Below are positions 26,441 to 26,813 of a stretch of 26,813 nt of DNA, piece by piece. The position numbers and the translations under genes were made by a program. The notes under the pieces were generated by a model, which was given only the letters and a program-made list of their open reading frames with translations, had not been told where the DNA came from and ran no database searches. The first letter of the stretch is position 1. Every line of letters begins with the position of its first letter. Origin of the DNA: Nemertoderma westbladi (Eukaryota; Xenacoelomorpha; Nemertodermatida; Nemertodermatidae); NCBI GenBank assembly GCA_032718475.1, contig JAUCBJ010003175.1, positions 1-26,813 of the forward strand, given 5' to 3'.

Positions 26441-26813
26441 AATAAATTTAAATTCATATTCAAATGAATTTCATAAATTGTCATTTTTTGCAATTTATAA
26501 CATTCCCAAAATTCCAGTAATTAATAGATCATGGGAGCGGAGATTCATATTGAGTGTATTAGAGTGCGAGAATCTCCAACATATAGTCAATAGCCGATAA
26601 AATTTATAAAATCATGCATAAAGAGGATATTGACAATTAAAGAATTACTATTAAATAACATCCCAGATCTGTATGCATGAGAATTACCCTAATTCTACCG
26701 CTAGTTTTCCATAATGTCACCATGGCAACACCCACGCTAGAATTAGAAGCAAGTTAAAGGAACAATAAAAGGCTTGCCCCATTGCGTAGCCTAAGAGGAT
26801 ACATAGCGCACTA

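Larger units (their letters stand above)
25593..26813. other. Non-coding region downstream of the BEL/Pao-like ORFs
   Basis: No gene seen. AT-rich U3-like sequence (25611-25840), TATAAA at 25842 and AATAAA at 25892 are spaced like an LTR promoter and polyadenylation signal, so 25611 to about 25960 could be the 3' LTR, but there is no matching copy upstream in the window. A 162-bp tandem duplication follows. The last 350 bases show nothing recognisable. Confidence 0.5.

Overview
The window is animal nuclear DNA built almost entirely of transposable elements, with no intact host protein gene that I can recognise. Reading frames use the standard code. The presence of a BEL/Pao-type element (a retrotransposon group known essentially from animals), Copia, non-LTR and hAT-like elements, a canonical animal tRNA-Lys(CUU), long C and G homopolymer runs and no bacterial-type operons points to a metazoan, probably a repeat-rich invertebrate. 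I cannot name the species.

Layout. 1-1969 (minus): decayed jockey/CR1-like non-LTR retrotransposon whose reverse transcriptase (RT) gene has been expanded internally into a 15-unit 40/41-bp tandem array (732-1341). 1970-2740: no gene, but a pair of inverted motifs that resemble the 3' half of a hammerhead ribozyme. About 2747-4264 (plus): 5'-truncated, broken non-LTR RT of a second family. 4595-6321: AT-rich non-autonomous element with hAT-like ends, carrying nine perfect TTCTAGAA palindromes (heat-shock-element-like). 6322-7134: no gene.

7135-17784 is a direct tandem duplication of a composite unit. Each copy holds, on the minus strand, a dead transposon-type gene with a Ulp1/SENP (peptidase C48) domain, immediately followed by a fragment of the second RT family, then a 1.3-kb segment with a small unknown ORF and a tRNA-Lys(CUU) gene. 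The second copy is split by a young Copia element (11618-16451) with 188-bp LTRs differing at two positions, a 5-bp target-site duplication, and a copia-type primer binding site complementary to the anticodon arm of initiator tRNA-Met. Copia gag and pol carry several frameshifts or stops, so the copy is inactive alone.

17785-21579 has no gene but contains several layers of tandem duplication and is strongly enriched in the palindrome ACCGGT. 21580-25592 holds two long plus-strand ORFs of a BEL/Pao-like element. ORF1 is a 726-residue coiled-coil, Gag-like protein. ORF2 (start codon overlapping the ORF1 stop as ATGA) contains zinc knuckles, an aspartic protease with DSGS, a short piece from beyond RNase H, and what looks like the extreme C-terminus of BEL Pol. 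The RT, RNase H and integrase are missing, yet the frame stays open. This looks like a compact non-autonomous derivative and is the most unusual object in the window. 25593-26813 is non-coding, with a possible LTR-like segment and a 162-bp tandem duplication.
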